Both the position numbers and the translations under genes were made by a program. From assembly GCF_000495795.1 (NCBI RefSeq), contig NZ_AWGD01000019.1, forward strand, positions 1-64,000: a DNA stretch of 64,000 nt, read 5' to 3'. The first letter of the stretch is position 1, and the number at the start of each line of letters is the position of its first letter. Below the pieces are notes generated by a model that saw only the letters and a list, made by a program, of their open reading frames with translations, did no database searches and was not told where the DNA came from. Source of the stretch: Asticcacaulis sp. AC460 (GTDB lineage Bacteria > Pseudomonadota > Alphaproteobacteria > Caulobacterales > Caulobacteraceae). Below, in pieces: positions 1 through 9,061 of the stretch.

Positions 1-104
1 AGGGAGTGGGCGTTACCGGCTGTTTTGGTCATGACCCTGCAGAGCTTCCTCTGTCAGTCCACAGCGGGACCAGGAGGGCGCGAGCGTCTCCAATTGGCAT
101 TGTC

Positions 105-791
105 ATGCCCCTGATCAGTCTCCAGGATATTCATCACACCTATACCGGCACGGAACGGGCGGTTCATGCCCTGCGTGGGGTGACGCTCGATATCGACGCC
201 GGTGAGTTCGTCGCCATCACCGGCCCGTCCGGATGCGGAAAATCCACCCTGCTCAACATCATCGGCACGCTCGAAAAAGCCAGCGCCGGACGGTGCGAGT
301 TCAACGGCCGCGACATCACCACCATTCCCGACCGCGACCTGGCCCACCTGAGGGCGACGCAGATCGGCTTCGTGTTCCAGAACTTCAACCTGATCGACCA
401 CCTCAGCGTCTATCAGAATATCGAACTGGGCCTGCGCTATCGCCGTGACAATCTGAAGAACCGCCGCGACCTGGTCGTAGAGGCCATGGACCGCGTCGGC
501 ATGGGCCACCGCGCCGACCACCTGCCGCGGCAACTGTCCGGCGGGCAGCAACAGCGCTGCGCCATAGCCCGGGCCATTGTCGGCCATCCCGTCATCGTGC
601 TGGCCGACGAACCCACCGGCAATCTCGACTCTCGTAACGCAGCCCAGACCCTGGGGATCCTTAAGGAACTCAACGACAAGGGCACCACCCTGATCATCGT
701 TACCCATGCGCTGAGCCAGGCCGACCAGGCCTCGCGCGTGGTCGAGATGCATGACGGCCGTATCCACATTTCCAGCCGCAGGCTGTCGTGA
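105..791 (+). CDS. ABC transporter ATP-binding protein, MacB/LolD type
   Basis: A 228-residue ATPase that should power the permease encoded next. The Walker A motif GPSGCGKST is at residues 40-48, the Q-loop is in FVFQNFNLIDH, the signature is LSGGQQQR and Walker B is VIVLADEPTGNLD. The order and the short ABC-only length match the MacB/LolD/YknY family, which drives FtsX-fold permeases that move lipoproteins, peptides or drugs from the inner membrane. The frame is open upstream to base 6, but residues before ATG 105 do not resemble the family. The stop overlaps the permease start (GTGA), so the two are translationally coupled. Substrate cannot be told; no MacA-type adaptor is visible in the window. 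Confidence 0.92.
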   Translation: MPLISLQDIHHTYTGTERAVHALRGVTLDIDAGEFVAITGPSGCGKSTLLNIIGTLEKASAGRCEFNGRDITTIPDRDLAHLRATQIGFVFQNFNLIDHLSVYQNIELGLRYRRDNLKNRRDLVVEAMDRVGMGHRADHLPRQLSGGQQQRCAIARAIVGHPVIVLADEPTGNLDSRNAAQTLGILKELNDKGTTLIIVTHALSQADQASRVVEMHDGRIHISSRRLS

Positions 792-3166
792 GCCCGCTGC
801 TGTTCCCTCTGATGCACCTGGTCCGCGTTATCGCCGCGCGATGGGGTGTGTATCTGCTGATGGTGGCCGGACTGACGCTCAGCTATGCTGCTGCCATCGT
901 CGTTACCCTCTTTGTCCATGATGAACTGACCTATGACCGCTTCATGCCCGGCGCCGACCGGGTCTATCTGCTGTCGGCTGATTACGGACCGCAGGGACGG
1001 CCGCTGTTGGCCAGCGATCGCACGCCCGCCGGCATGGCCAATTGGATGGCCGCCGACGTTCCCGAGATCGAGCGCGTCACCCGGCTGAACGCTGTCGAAT
1101 GGCCGCTGCGCAGCGCCCGTCGCCAGGTCAAGGAGCGCTTCTACTGGGCCGATCCCAATGTGTTCGAGATTCTGAAACTGCCGGCGGTGCACGGCGATCT
1201 GTCGACGGCCTTGCAGAAACCTGACAGCGTGGTGATGACGCAACGCATGGCACGGGCCTATTTCGGCCGTGAGGACGCCATCGGCCAAAGGCTGACCACG
1301 AAGGGGGGAATCCCGCTGACAGTGACCGCCATCCTGAAGGACATACCGGCCAATTCGCACCTGGACCGGGAAATCTTCGTCTCGGGCCGCGGCAGCTATG
1401 CCATGCTGAACGTGCTTGACCTGCACCCTGAGTACCAATGGGCCAATGCCTATATCTATGTCACCTTCAAGCCGGGCACGGACGTGAAGGCGGTGGAAGG
1501 GCGGCTGATCGACATCAGTACCCGCCATTGGCGTGGCGTGCATAACCTTCCCGGTGGCTATCAACTGGTACCCTTGCTGGATCTGCATTTTCGGCCTCAC
1601 GGCGACGGCGAGTTGAAGCCGCGCGGCCATGTCGGCTCGATCCTGGCCGTAGTCGCAGTAGCGGCCGCCATCCTGGCCCTTGCCGGAATCAATCTGTCGG
1701 GTCTGATCCTGGCCGAAACCCAGGAACGCGGCGCCGAGATGGCCATCCGCACCGCCCTGGGCGCGCGGCGGATCGACCTGATCGGCCAGGTTTTGCGCGA
1801 AGCCTGTTGGGTCAATCTGATCGGGCTGGGCCTTGGGTTGGCAGCGGTGGAGCGGCTGCTGCCGGGGTTGAATGCCGGCCTGGGTGTCGACTTACACCTG
1901 TGGAAGCAGCCCTGGATCGTCCTGCCGGTGGTGATGGCGATCGCAGCGGTGGTGACGGTGCTGAGCGGGCTGTATCCGGCGATCGCCGTGTCGCGCCCGG
2001 CGGCGAAGACGCGGCCCGATCCGTCGGGGGTATTGCCCTGGCGTGGCTGGGTGGTGGCGCAGATCTCGCTGGTGATCGTGCTGTTGATCGCCTCACATAC
2101 CATTGGCCGGCAATGGCAGTTCGCCACCCGCGATGCGCTGCGCTTCGACGGCGACCATGTGGTGATGATCCGGTTCAGCGATGATCCGGTGGCGAGCCGG
2201 GTGTTTGCGGAAAATCTGCGAACGGTGCCGGGTGTCGAGGCCGTGGCGGAATCCTTTGGCACACCGACCACGGACCTGGCCCGGCCGGCTTGGATCCGCA
2301 GGCCGGGCCGGGCGATGATCAGCCTGACGCGGATTTCCACCGCCCCCGACTTCTTCACCGTCTATCGCGTACCTATGGTCGCCGGGCGGCGCCTGTCGGG
2401 GATCTATTCGGACCGGGAAACACCGAGAGAAATCCTGATTAATGAAGCGGCGGTGAAGGCCTTGGGGTTTGCTTCGCCGCAGGACGCCGTGGGCCGGGAC
2501 CTGGACTATGAGACAGATCGGCTGCGGATGCGGTCGCGCATTGTCGGGGTGGTGCCGGATCTGCGCTTTGCCACGGTGTATGACCCCAGCGGCCCGATGA
2601 TCTACGATGGTTTCTCGCGATTCTTCACCCAGGCCAGTGTGCGGGTTTCGGAGAGGGATGTCGCCGGCACATTGGGGCGGATCGATGCCCTGTGGCAGCG
2701 CGACACCGGCGGGGTGATGCCGATCGAGCGGCGGTTCTACCGCGATTACCTGCTGGAGCAGTACCACGACCTGCGTCAGCAGATGCAGGTGTTCAACCTG
2801 GTGGCGGGGGTGGCGATCGTGTTATCGACCCTGGGGCTGACGGGATTGTGTATCTTCCTGACCCGGCGCCAGGCGCGGGAGATCGCCATATTGCGGGCTC
2901 TGGGAGCGACGTTCGAGGACATCTTCGTGCAGCGCCTGACGCCGTTCTTTGTGCCGCTGCTGATTGCGAATGCGATCGCCTGGCCGGCGGCGTGGCTGGT
3001 TCTGCGGAGTTGGCTCAGTTCGTTTGCCGAGCATATCCCGCTATCGGGTTTGTCGTTTGTCGGCGCAGCGGTGACGGCGGTGGTGTTTGCGCTGGTTACC
3101 GTTGCGGCGCACTCGGCGCTGACGGTCGGAAAGGTCTCGGTGTCGGCGTCATTGAGGCATGAGTGA
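788..3166 (+). CDS. ABC transporter permease, MacB/FtsX fold
   Basis: A 792-residue permease starting at GTG 788, overlapping the ATPase stop by four bases. One membrane helix lies near residues 15-40, followed by a long periplasmic MacB_PCD-like domain. A block of helices follows at about 280-440, then a second periplasmic domain, then three C-terminal helices from about 670. That is the double-length 'two FtsX units' layout seen in the antimicrobial-peptide ABC permeases. The segment RRQAREIAILRALGAT near the last helices is the typical FtsX cytoplasmic elbow. Function is inferred as mechanotransmission or efflux together with the preceding ATPase. Substrate is unknown. Confidence 0.88.
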   Translation: MSPLLFPLMHLVRVIAARWGVYLLMVAGLTLSYAAAIVVTLFVHDELTYDRFMPGADRVYLLSADYGPQGRPLLASDRTPAGMANWMAADVPEIERVTRLNAVEWPLRSARRQVKERFYWADPNVFEILKLPAVHGDLSTALQKPDSVVMTQRMARAYFGREDAIGQRLTTKGGIPLTVTAILKDIPANSHLDREIFVSGRGSYAMLNVLDLHPEYQWANAYIYVTFKPGTDVKAVEGRLIDISTRHWRGVHNLPGGYQLVPLLDLHFRPHGDGELKPRGHVGSILAVVAVAAAILALAGINLSGLILAETQERGAEMAIRTALGARRIDLIGQVLREACWVNLIGLGLGLAAVERLLPGLNAGLGVDLHLWKQPWIVLPVVMAIAAVVTVLSGLYPAIAVSRPAAKTRPDPSGVLPWRGWVVAQISLVIVLLIASHTIGRQWQFATRDALRFDGDHVVMIRFSDDPVASRVFAENLRTVPGVEAVAESFGTPTTDLARPAWIRRPGRAMISLTRISTAPDFFTVYRVPMVAGRRLSGIYSDRETPREILINEAAVKALGFASPQDAVGRDLDYETDRLRMRSRIVGVVPDLRFATVYDPSGPMIYDGFSRFFTQASVRVSERDVAGTLGRIDALWQRDTGGVMPIERRFYRDYLLEQYHDLRQQMQVFNLVAGVAIVLSTLGLTGLCIFLTRRQAREIAILRALGATFEDIFVQRLTPFFVPLLIANAIAWPAAWLVLRSWLSSFAEHIPLSGLSFVGAAVTAVVFALVTVAAHSALTVGKVSVSASLRHE

Positions 3167-3530
3167 GGTGCTTCTGGACAGGCAAGGCGGTATTTTTTGC
3201 CTCTGACTCTTTTATTGCGAATGAACCTGCGCGGTTGATTCTCGTTTGCGCCCGGCAGCTTTCGTTCTGGCGCGCCATACCCGCCGAATTCGGTGTTGCA
3301 GGTTTCTATTGCCGCGGCCAACGCACACGAGCCTGCTCGCAGTGGTGGAGCGTTGCTTTAAAGACACGTCATCTATTTCGATAAACGGATAGCCGTACAG
3401 TGCCGTTTTAACCCTATTTGCGACATATTTTCGCTTTTGAGTTGATTCCGCCGCATCGGGCGCAGGTCGGCGTTGCACGAATCTCTGACTGGCCGGTTCC
3501 GCATTACCCACATTTCATCAGGAGATTTTC
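3167..3530. other. Intergenic region upstream of the RTX gene
   Basis: These 364 bases hold no convincing gene. The composition is less GC-rich than the flanking genes, and there is a good ribosome-binding site (AGGAG) just before 3531. I expect the RTX gene promoter here but cannot place it. A minus-strand open frame at 3212-3511 has no family-like character and was not called. Confidence 0.4.
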
Positions 3531-5921
3531 ATGACGACCTTTTCTATTGGCCCGGACTCCGAAGAAAACGTATTTGGGGATGGCGACGACTGGCTGATCG
3601 CCGACTACAGCACGATGACAACGCCGGTCGGCGTGGGGATTGCTTTTAATGGTTCCGGCTATGAGCACCGATTTTACTCAACCTCTCCCGATGTCTATGT
3701 CCGGGTCGGTGGTATTGCGAAATACTTTATTTACGGCGGCTCGGCGAACGACAGCCTGGTTGGCTGGTTCTATGACGATGTTATTAACGGCAATGCCGGG
3801 AATGACGCTATCTGGGGCGACATGGGGTCAGACAGTTTGAACGGTGGTTCGGGTGACGACTATATCGTCTGTGCGTCTGCTTTATCGGGTGGCTACTATG
3901 ACGACGGTGCGGATCAGATCGATGGCGGCGACGACGTCGATACCGTCATCATGGATCTGCGCTATTTCAGCGGTGCCATCGCCTTCAACCTGGATGCCGC
4001 TTCTTCCTCAGACGGCACGACGCTGGCAAACGGCACCTTCATCCGCAACGTCGAGCGCGTCGAGCGGCTTATGACCGGCGTTGGAAACGATACGCTCAGC
4101 TTGCATCTGGACCTCGGTTTTGCCGATTACTGGAACGGGGGGGACGGTGAAGACCACCTGGTCGCTGACGGTAGCGCCTTGACGGCGGATATGTCTACTC
4201 AGGCTGGAGTGTACGCGACCTATACGATATCTGCCGGCGGAACTGTGGTGTTTGCCTCCCAATATGCCGACAAGCTGACGATTGTGGGCGGCAGCGGCAA
4301 CGATACTTTGGGTACGGTCGACTATGTCTATGCCAGCAACGATTACCTTTCCGGCAATGGCGGCAGTGACGCGCTGAGTGGCAGCTATGGCAATGACACG
4401 CTATTGGGCGGTGACGGCAACGACGAACTAAAAGGCGATTTCGGCGCCGACAGCATGGCGGGGGGCGCAGGAAACGACACCTACTATGTTGATGACACGG
4501 GTGACCTGGTGGGCGAGAGCAGCAACAACGGTATCGACGTCGTCTTTTCGAGCGTCGGTTTCAGCCTGGCCGGGCGCTACATCGAGGTGGTGAATCTCAC
4601 GGGTTCGGCGAACGTCAGCATCACCGGAAACAGCTTCGCCAATCAGTTGAACGGCAACAATGGCAGCAATCGGTTGGATGGCAGCTCCGGCAATGATACC
4701 CTGACTGGTGGTTTCGGCGACGACACCTATGTCGTCGACAGTCTTAGCGACGTGATCGTTGAAGCTGCCGGCCAAGGGGGTGACACCGTGCAGACCGGTC
4801 TTACCTGGGTGTTGGGTGAATTTTTCGAAAACCTTACCCTGACCGGCTCAGCGGCGGTTGACGGTACGGGAAATTCTTCGTCCAACCTGTTGACCGGAAA
4901 CGGGGCAGCCAACGTCCTGACCGGATTGGCTGGCGACGACGTGCTGGACGGCAAGGGCGGGGCGGACAGGCTGGTTGGGGGCCTGGGCAACGATACCCTG
5001 GTCGTCGACGACGTCGCAGATGTGGTTGTCGAGGCCAGCGGCCAAGGCAGCGATACCGTGCAGGCCTCGGTTAGTTTTTCGCTGAGCGGCCTTCAGATCG
5101 AAAACCTGACCCTGACAGGGACGGCGGTCCTCAACGCCACCGGTAACAGCCTGGGGAATGTCCTGACTGGCAACAGTGCCGCCAACCGGATTGATGGACT
5201 TGCCGGCAATGACAGTATGAGCGGCGGAGGCGGCAATGACACCTATGTTGTCAATTCTGCAGGAGATACCGTCACCGAAGCTGTTGGCCAGGGAAGCGAC
5301 CTCGTCGAATCCGCGGTTGCCTTCAGCCTGGGCGACAATGTCGAGCACCTTACACTGACTGGGGCCGGCAATATTAACGCCACAGGCAACGGCTTGGGCA
5401 ACATCCTGACTGGCAACGGCGGCAACAATGTCTTGAACGGCGGATTGGGTAACGACACCTATTATATTCAAAACGTCGGTGACACCGTCGTCGAGACCAG
5501 CGGCCAGGGTACGGATACTATCTATTCCACAGTCACCTACTCCCTGAACGGGCGGGTCGTTGAAAACCTGTACCTGACGGGCAGCGATGACCTTTCTGCC
5601 ACGGGGAACGGAGTCGGTAACATCCTGAGTGGAAACTCGGGTAACAATAGTCTGAACGGCAAGGGTGGCGCGGACCTTTTAACCGGTGGCCTAGGTAGCG
5701 ATCTGTTTCTGTTCGACGCCGGCAGCGGCAAAGACAAGATAGTTGATTTTTCCGCCGGGCAGAATGACTCGATCAATATCAGCGCTTACACCACAGGGAT
5801 TGCCAATGAATCTCTTGTCAGCCAGGCTGGTAGCGACGTCTTGATCGACCTGGGTGGCGGCAACTCCATTACGGTGCTGAATGCCGGTCAGGCGGAGGTG
5901 CTCGGACACATCGTGTGGTGA
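3531..5921 (+). CDS. Secreted RTX calcium-binding repeat protein
   Basis: A 796-residue acidic protein, rich in Gly, Asp and Asn, with no N-terminal signal peptide. From about residue 65 onward it is filled with GGxGxDxLxG nonapeptides, which form Ca2+-binding parallel beta-rolls outside the cell. Between these lie five copies of a module with ExLxLTG...ATGN preceded by DTYxVDxxxDxVxE. The C-terminal stretch (FLFDAGSGKDKIVDFSAGQ) is the usual type I secretion end. A strong SD (AGGAG) precedes ATG 3531. No catalytic domain is recognised, so it may be a matrix or surface-layer-like adhesin. The same modules occur in the PL7 alginate lyase at 17020. No T1SS genes are in the window. Confidence 0.88.
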   Translation: MTTFSIGPDSEENVFGDGDDWLIADYSTMTTPVGVGIAFNGSGYEHRFYSTSPDVYVRVGGIAKYFIYGGSANDSLVGWFYDDVINGNAGNDAIWGDMGSDSLNGGSGDDYIVCASALSGGYYDDGADQIDGGDDVDTVIMDLRYFSGAIAFNLDAASSSDGTTLANGTFIRNVERVERLMTGVGNDTLSLHLDLGFADYWNGGDGEDHLVADGSALTADMSTQAGVYATYTISAGGTVVFASQYADKLTIVGGSGNDTLGTVDYVYASNDYLSGNGGSDALSGSYGNDTLLGGDGNDELKGDFGADSMAGGAGNDTYYVDDTGDLVGESSNNGIDVVFSSVGFSLAGRYIEVVNLTGSANVSITGNSFANQLNGNNGSNRLDGSSGNDTLTGGFGDDTYVVDSLSDVIVEAAGQGGDTVQTGLTWVLGEFFENLTLTGSAAVDGTGNSSSNLLTGNGAANVLTGLAGDDVLDGKGGADRLVGGLGNDTLVVDDVADVVVEASGQGSDTVQASVSFSLSGLQIENLTLTGTAVLNATGNSLGNVLTGNSAANRIDGLAGNDSMSGGGGNDTYVVNSAGDTVTEAVGQGSDLVESAVAFSLGDNVEHLTLTGAGNINATGNGLGNILTGNGGNNVLNGGLGNDTYYIQNVGDTVVETSGQGTDTIYSTVTYSLNGRVVENLYLTGSDDLSATGNGVGNILSGNSGNNSLNGKGGADLLTGGLGSDLFLFDAGSGKDKIVDFSAGQNDSINISAYTTGIANESLVSQAGSDVLIDLGGGNSITVLNAGQAEVLGHIVW

Positions 5922-6070
5922 GGCGATGAGATTGACGTCGGCCCGGTGGAGCTAGGGGCGCGGTAAAGCGGCAGCAGAAACATTAGGCTGAGGCTTCAGT
6001 TGTTCGGTCCGATCGGTAACAACAGAATACTTTGCCGACAGTATTTTTCTGATGGATTGCGGAGTGTGCG

Positions 6071-6280
6071 ATGCCCAGGTCGAATGTCACAGGTAACACC
6101 CTGACACTAGATATGCGCTTAACCAGCCTGTTGCGTGACAAGAAAAGCCCTGAGGCGGAACGATTTGTGTGCCTCAAAGCCGAATTGCAGATAGCCTTTG
6201 CTGCGCCGGAAACCACTTACGAGCTGCTGGATGTGGAGGAGGTCATCGCGCGCAATCCGCGAGGGAGAAAACCAAGCTAG
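6071..6280 (+). CDS. Small hypothetical protein
   Basis: A 69-residue frame starting ATG 6071, rich in charged residues and without signal peptide or membrane helix. I do not recognise a family. The length and character (helical, with a basic C-terminal tail RNPRGRKPS) would fit a small DNA-binding or antitoxin-like protein, but nothing shows this. It stands alone between the RTX gene and a repeat element. The SD is weak, and reality as a gene is uncertain. Confidence 0.35.
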   Translation: MPRSNVTGNTLTLDMRLTSLLRDKKSPEAERFVCLKAELQIAFAAPETTYELLDVEEVIARNPRGRKPS

Positions 6281-6360
6281 CGCGATACTGGGACGATGCT
6301 TCCGCTTTATGAAAACGTCCGTTTGTCCTCCTGCTGCGCAGCGCGAGAGGCCGTTTAGAG

Positions 6361-6440
6361 GACCCCTCCGTCTCGACGCGCTTCAGCCCATAGGGGGCCT
6401 CGCTTGCTCGCCACCTCCCCATCAAGATGGGGAGGAGAAG
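6361..6440. repeat. Dispersed intergenic palindromic repeat, half-unit
   Basis: It carries the blocks CCCTCCGTCTCGACGCGCTT, CTCGCTTGCTCG and CACCTCCCC...GGGGAGGAGAAG, also found at 56959-57130 and, inverted, at 20302-20486. Only one arm of the bipartite element is here, ending in a small hairpin. It lies between a plus-strand gene and minus-strand tRNAs, so convergent units flank it. The element probably works as an RNA hairpin or terminator, as REP/BIME elements do. Confidence 0.7.
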
Positions 6441-6514
6441 GAAGTATGAAATTTTCCCTTGTTCCATGAGCTTCGCGCAACGGTTGAGCGAGATCTCTCG
6501 GGGGAGCGAAAAGT

Positions 6515-6602
6515 TGGCGGACGGCAGTGGACTCGAACCACAAACGGTTTCCCGTTCGATGCGCTTAGCAGGCGATCCCAAACCCTGTCTGGTTTACCGT
6601 CC
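6515..6602 (-). tRNA. tRNA-Ser (anticodon GCT), irregular
   Basis: On the minus strand an 88-base gene with encoded CCA. The acceptor GGACGGT pairs with GCCGTCC (one U-G pair). The T-arm is GTGG-TTCGAGT-CCAC. A long variable arm (AACGG-GAAA-CCGTT) marks class II, and the anticodon loop is CTGCTAA (GCT at 6567-6569). The anticodon stem is irregular: GAT-CGC pairs with GCG-ATC only if one C is bulged. It may be functional or a diverged copy. Confidence 0.72.
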
Positions 6603-6607
6603 TCAAT

Positions 6608-6695
6608 TGGCGGCGGGTGAAGGAATCGAACCCTCAACGTTCAATACGTTGGCGCAGTTTTCAAGACTGTTTGACCACCATGGCCGCCACCCGCC
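6608..6695 (-). tRNA. tRNA-Ser (anticodon TGA)
   Basis: An 88-base minus-strand gene with encoded CCA, five bases upstream of the tRNA-Ser(GCT) gene and surely co-transcribed with it. The acceptor GGCGGGT pairs with ACCCGCC. The variable arm AACGT-ATTGA-ACGTT is long, and the T-arm is GAGGG-TTCGATT-CCTTC. The anticodon loop CTTGAAA gives TGA (6661-6663). The anticodon stem has four good pairs and an A-C mismatch at its base. Confidence 0.78.
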
Positions 6696-6881
6696 GGACG
6701 CGGGTCAGCGACCCGCTATTAGAGCGAGCTGCGACTTGACGAAATGGTGGCGCGCAGGTTGGTCATGCCTGCCGTATGGCGCAAACGACGGCGGGAGTCA
6801 ACTTTGGTCGGGGCAATCCCTAATGTCGGACCATTAAGTCCTCTTTTATATCAGTCTGCTAAACTCCTCGCCTAATCCAGA

Positions 6882-8879
6882 ATGGATGGCACAGGGTTGA
6901 AGGCGTTCCTGAACAGGCTGAGGCGATTATTTACCGTTTCCGGTGACAGTCCGGAGCTGGTGCAGGCGCAGTTTCGCGCCTTCTGCAAACAGATGCCCAC
7001 CCTGTACTTTATCCTGACCGTCAGCACCCTGTCCGTCAGCTATACCTTTTCGTCGCGGGCGCCGTTGTGGTTGTCGGTCTACCTGCCCATGGCGATGTGC
7101 CTGGTCTGCGTCGGGCGGTTCCTCTGGTGGATTCGCGCCGGCAAGACGCCGGTATCCGACGACGTCGCCCTGCTTCACCTGAAGCACACGAACGTTCTGG
7201 CGTCGCTGCTGTCGGCCGGCCTTACCTGCTGGGGCCTCAATCTGTATGGCTATGGCGACGACCCTGCCCAGGGCCACGTCATCTTCTACATGGCGCTGAC
7301 CGTGATCGGCTGCATCTTCTGCCTGATGCATTTGAGGTCGGCGGCCATTGCCGTGACGCTGATCGTCATCGTCCCCTATATCGTCTTCCTGATGGCGGAA
7401 GGCGGGCCGACCGAGCGCGCCATCGCCATCAATCTGGGTCTGGTCTGCATGGCGATGATCAGCGTGCTGCTGACCCATTATCGCGACTTCAAGGAACTGA
7501 TCGCCTCGCGCCGGGACCTGACGGCCAAACAGGTGGAAACCCAGGCCCTGTCCAACGAGAATTTCCGTATCGCCAATCTGGATGCCCTGACGGGCCTGCC
7601 CAACCGGCGGCGGTTCTTTCACGATGCCGATGCCGCCTTCGCCGCCGCGGAAGCGAACGGCAGGGCGATGGCCATCGGGGTAATCGATCTGGATGGGTTC
7701 AAGCCGGTCAATGATACGTTTGGGCACGCGGCCGGCGACCGGGTGCTGGTCGAGGCGGCGGAACGGTTTCAAAGCGCCGTCGTGGAGGCCGGGCCGGTGG
7801 CCGCCACGGTCTACCGGCTGGGCGGGGACGAGTTCGGTCTGGTCGTTCAGGGCGACCTGGCTGAGGGTGTACTGGAGGACCTGGGGCGGCGGTTGACCGG
7901 AACGACGGCGCGGCCGTTTGCGGCGGGCGGCGCCTATGCCCAGATGGCCTGTTCGATCGGTTTCGCGCTGTGGCCGCAGTCCGGGGCCAATGCCGAAAGC
8001 CTGTTCGAATGCGCCGACTATGCGCTGTATCATGCCAAGCGCCATCTGCGCGGCCAAACCGTTCTGTTTTCGGCCGAGCATCAGGCGGAGATCCTCAACC
8101 AGAGTGTGGTCGAGCGCAGCCTGCAGGCCGCAGACCTCGGTACCGAACTATCGCTGGTCTATCAGCCGATGATCGATTTGCGCAGCGGCGCGACGGTGGG
8201 TTTCGAAGCGTTGGCGCGGTGGGACAGCCCGGTTCTGGGACGGATGGCGCCGGGGGTGTTTATCCCCGTCGCCGAGCGGACCGGGCTGATTGGCACAGTG
8301 ACACGGGCGTTGCTGGAAAAGGCCTTGCGCGAGGCCCGGACCTGGCCGGAAGCCCTGGCGTTGTCGTTCAACCTTTCGGCGCACGACATATGCGCCGCCG
8401 AAGGCGTGGTGCGGCTGATCGCCATCGTCAATGCCAGCGGGATCGACCCGCGGCGGATCGATTTCGAGATCACCGAAACCGCCATGGCGGCCGATTTCGA
8501 GCGCGCCCGCCAGTCGGTCATCGCTTTGAAGGCTCTGGGGTGTCAGGTGTCGCTGGACGATTTCGGCACTGGCTATTCGTCTTTGAGCTATGTCCACCGG
8601 CTGCCTTTGGACCGCATCAAGGTCGATCGCAGTTTCGTCGCCGACCTGGACAGCAATCCGGCCAGCCGCAAGATCGTCAAGAGCCTGACGTCGTTGTGCC
8701 TGGATTTCGGCCTGACTTCGGTGATCGAGGGCGTGGAGACGGAGGCGCAACTGGGGGCGTTGTCGGGGCTGAATGGGGACTTGGCGCAGGGCTATCTGTT
8801 TGCCCGGCCCATGCCGGCCGGGGATATTCCGGGATATCTGGCGGGTGAAGCCTTGCCGCGGGTCGCGCACGGGGCTTAG
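6882..8879 (+). CDS. Membrane-bound diguanylate cyclase/phosphodiesterase (GGDEF-EAL)
   Basis: A 665-residue protein with about five or six N-terminal membrane helices (roughly residues 40-205) resembling a MHYT/MASE-type sensor. It is followed by a GGDEF domain starting at LDALTGLPNRR and an EAL domain to the C-terminus. GGDEF is intact (residues 314-318) and EAL is intact (442-444); the downstream DDFGTGYSSL loop is also intact. Both synthesis and hydrolysis of c-di-GMP are therefore possible, and hydrolysis is usually dominant in such tandem proteins. It may set the c-di-GMP level read by the PilZ domain of Alg44 in this window, but the link is inference. It is a monocistronic unit. Confidence 0.9.
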   Translation: MDGTGLKAFLNRLRRLFTVSGDSPELVQAQFRAFCKQMPTLYFILTVSTLSVSYTFSSRAPLWLSVYLPMAMCLVCVGRFLWWIRAGKTPVSDDVALLHLKHTNVLASLLSAGLTCWGLNLYGYGDDPAQGHVIFYMALTVIGCIFCLMHLRSAAIAVTLIVIVPYIVFLMAEGGPTERAIAINLGLVCMAMISVLLTHYRDFKELIASRRDLTAKQVETQALSNENFRIANLDALTGLPNRRRFFHDADAAFAAAEANGRAMAIGVIDLDGFKPVNDTFGHAAGDRVLVEAAERFQSAVVEAGPVAATVYRLGGDEFGLVVQGDLAEGVLEDLGRRLTGTTARPFAAGGAYAQMACSIGFALWPQSGANAESLFECADYALYHAKRHLRGQTVLFSAEHQAEILNQSVVERSLQAADLGTELSLVYQPMIDLRSGATVGFEALARWDSPVLGRMAPGVFIPVAERTGLIGTVTRALLEKALREARTWPEALALSFNLSAHDICAAEGVVRLIAIVNASGIDPRRIDFEITETAMAADFERARQSVIALKALGCQVSLDDFGTGYSSLSYVHRLPLDRIKVDRSFVADLDSNPASRKIVKSLTSLCLDFGLTSVIEGVETEAQLGALSGLNGDLAQGYLFARPMPAGDIPGYLAGEALPRVAHGA

Positions 8880-9061
8880 CTCGCTTGTTGAGACGAAGCA
8901 CCTGCGGTGACGGGAACGGTTTCGAAATCGCGATCCACGTCCTCCGAATAGATAAATTTGTGCAGTGCAGCAATTTGAAATATCAAGTTCTTTGACACTG
9001 GGCGCGGGAAGCGGCTCAGATGGAGCTCTGCCTGTCGTTTAACCGGGCCTGGAGAACCGAA

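Noticed and set aside
3212-3511. Minus-strand 99-residue frame before the RTX gene
   Set aside because: No ribosome-binding site, no domain pattern, and it overlaps the presumed promoter.
3531-5921. RTX protein as an AlgE-type extracellular epimerase
   Set aside because: The epimerase A-module and its catalytic motif are absent; only repeats are seen.
6515-6695. tRNA-Ser genes as an integration site of a mobile island
   Set aside because: No integrase, direct repeat or change of gene content was seen on either side.
6427-6837. Plus-strand frame of 136 residues across the tRNA genes
   Set aside because: It runs through two tRNA-Ser genes and a repeat on the other strand, so it is not a protein gene.
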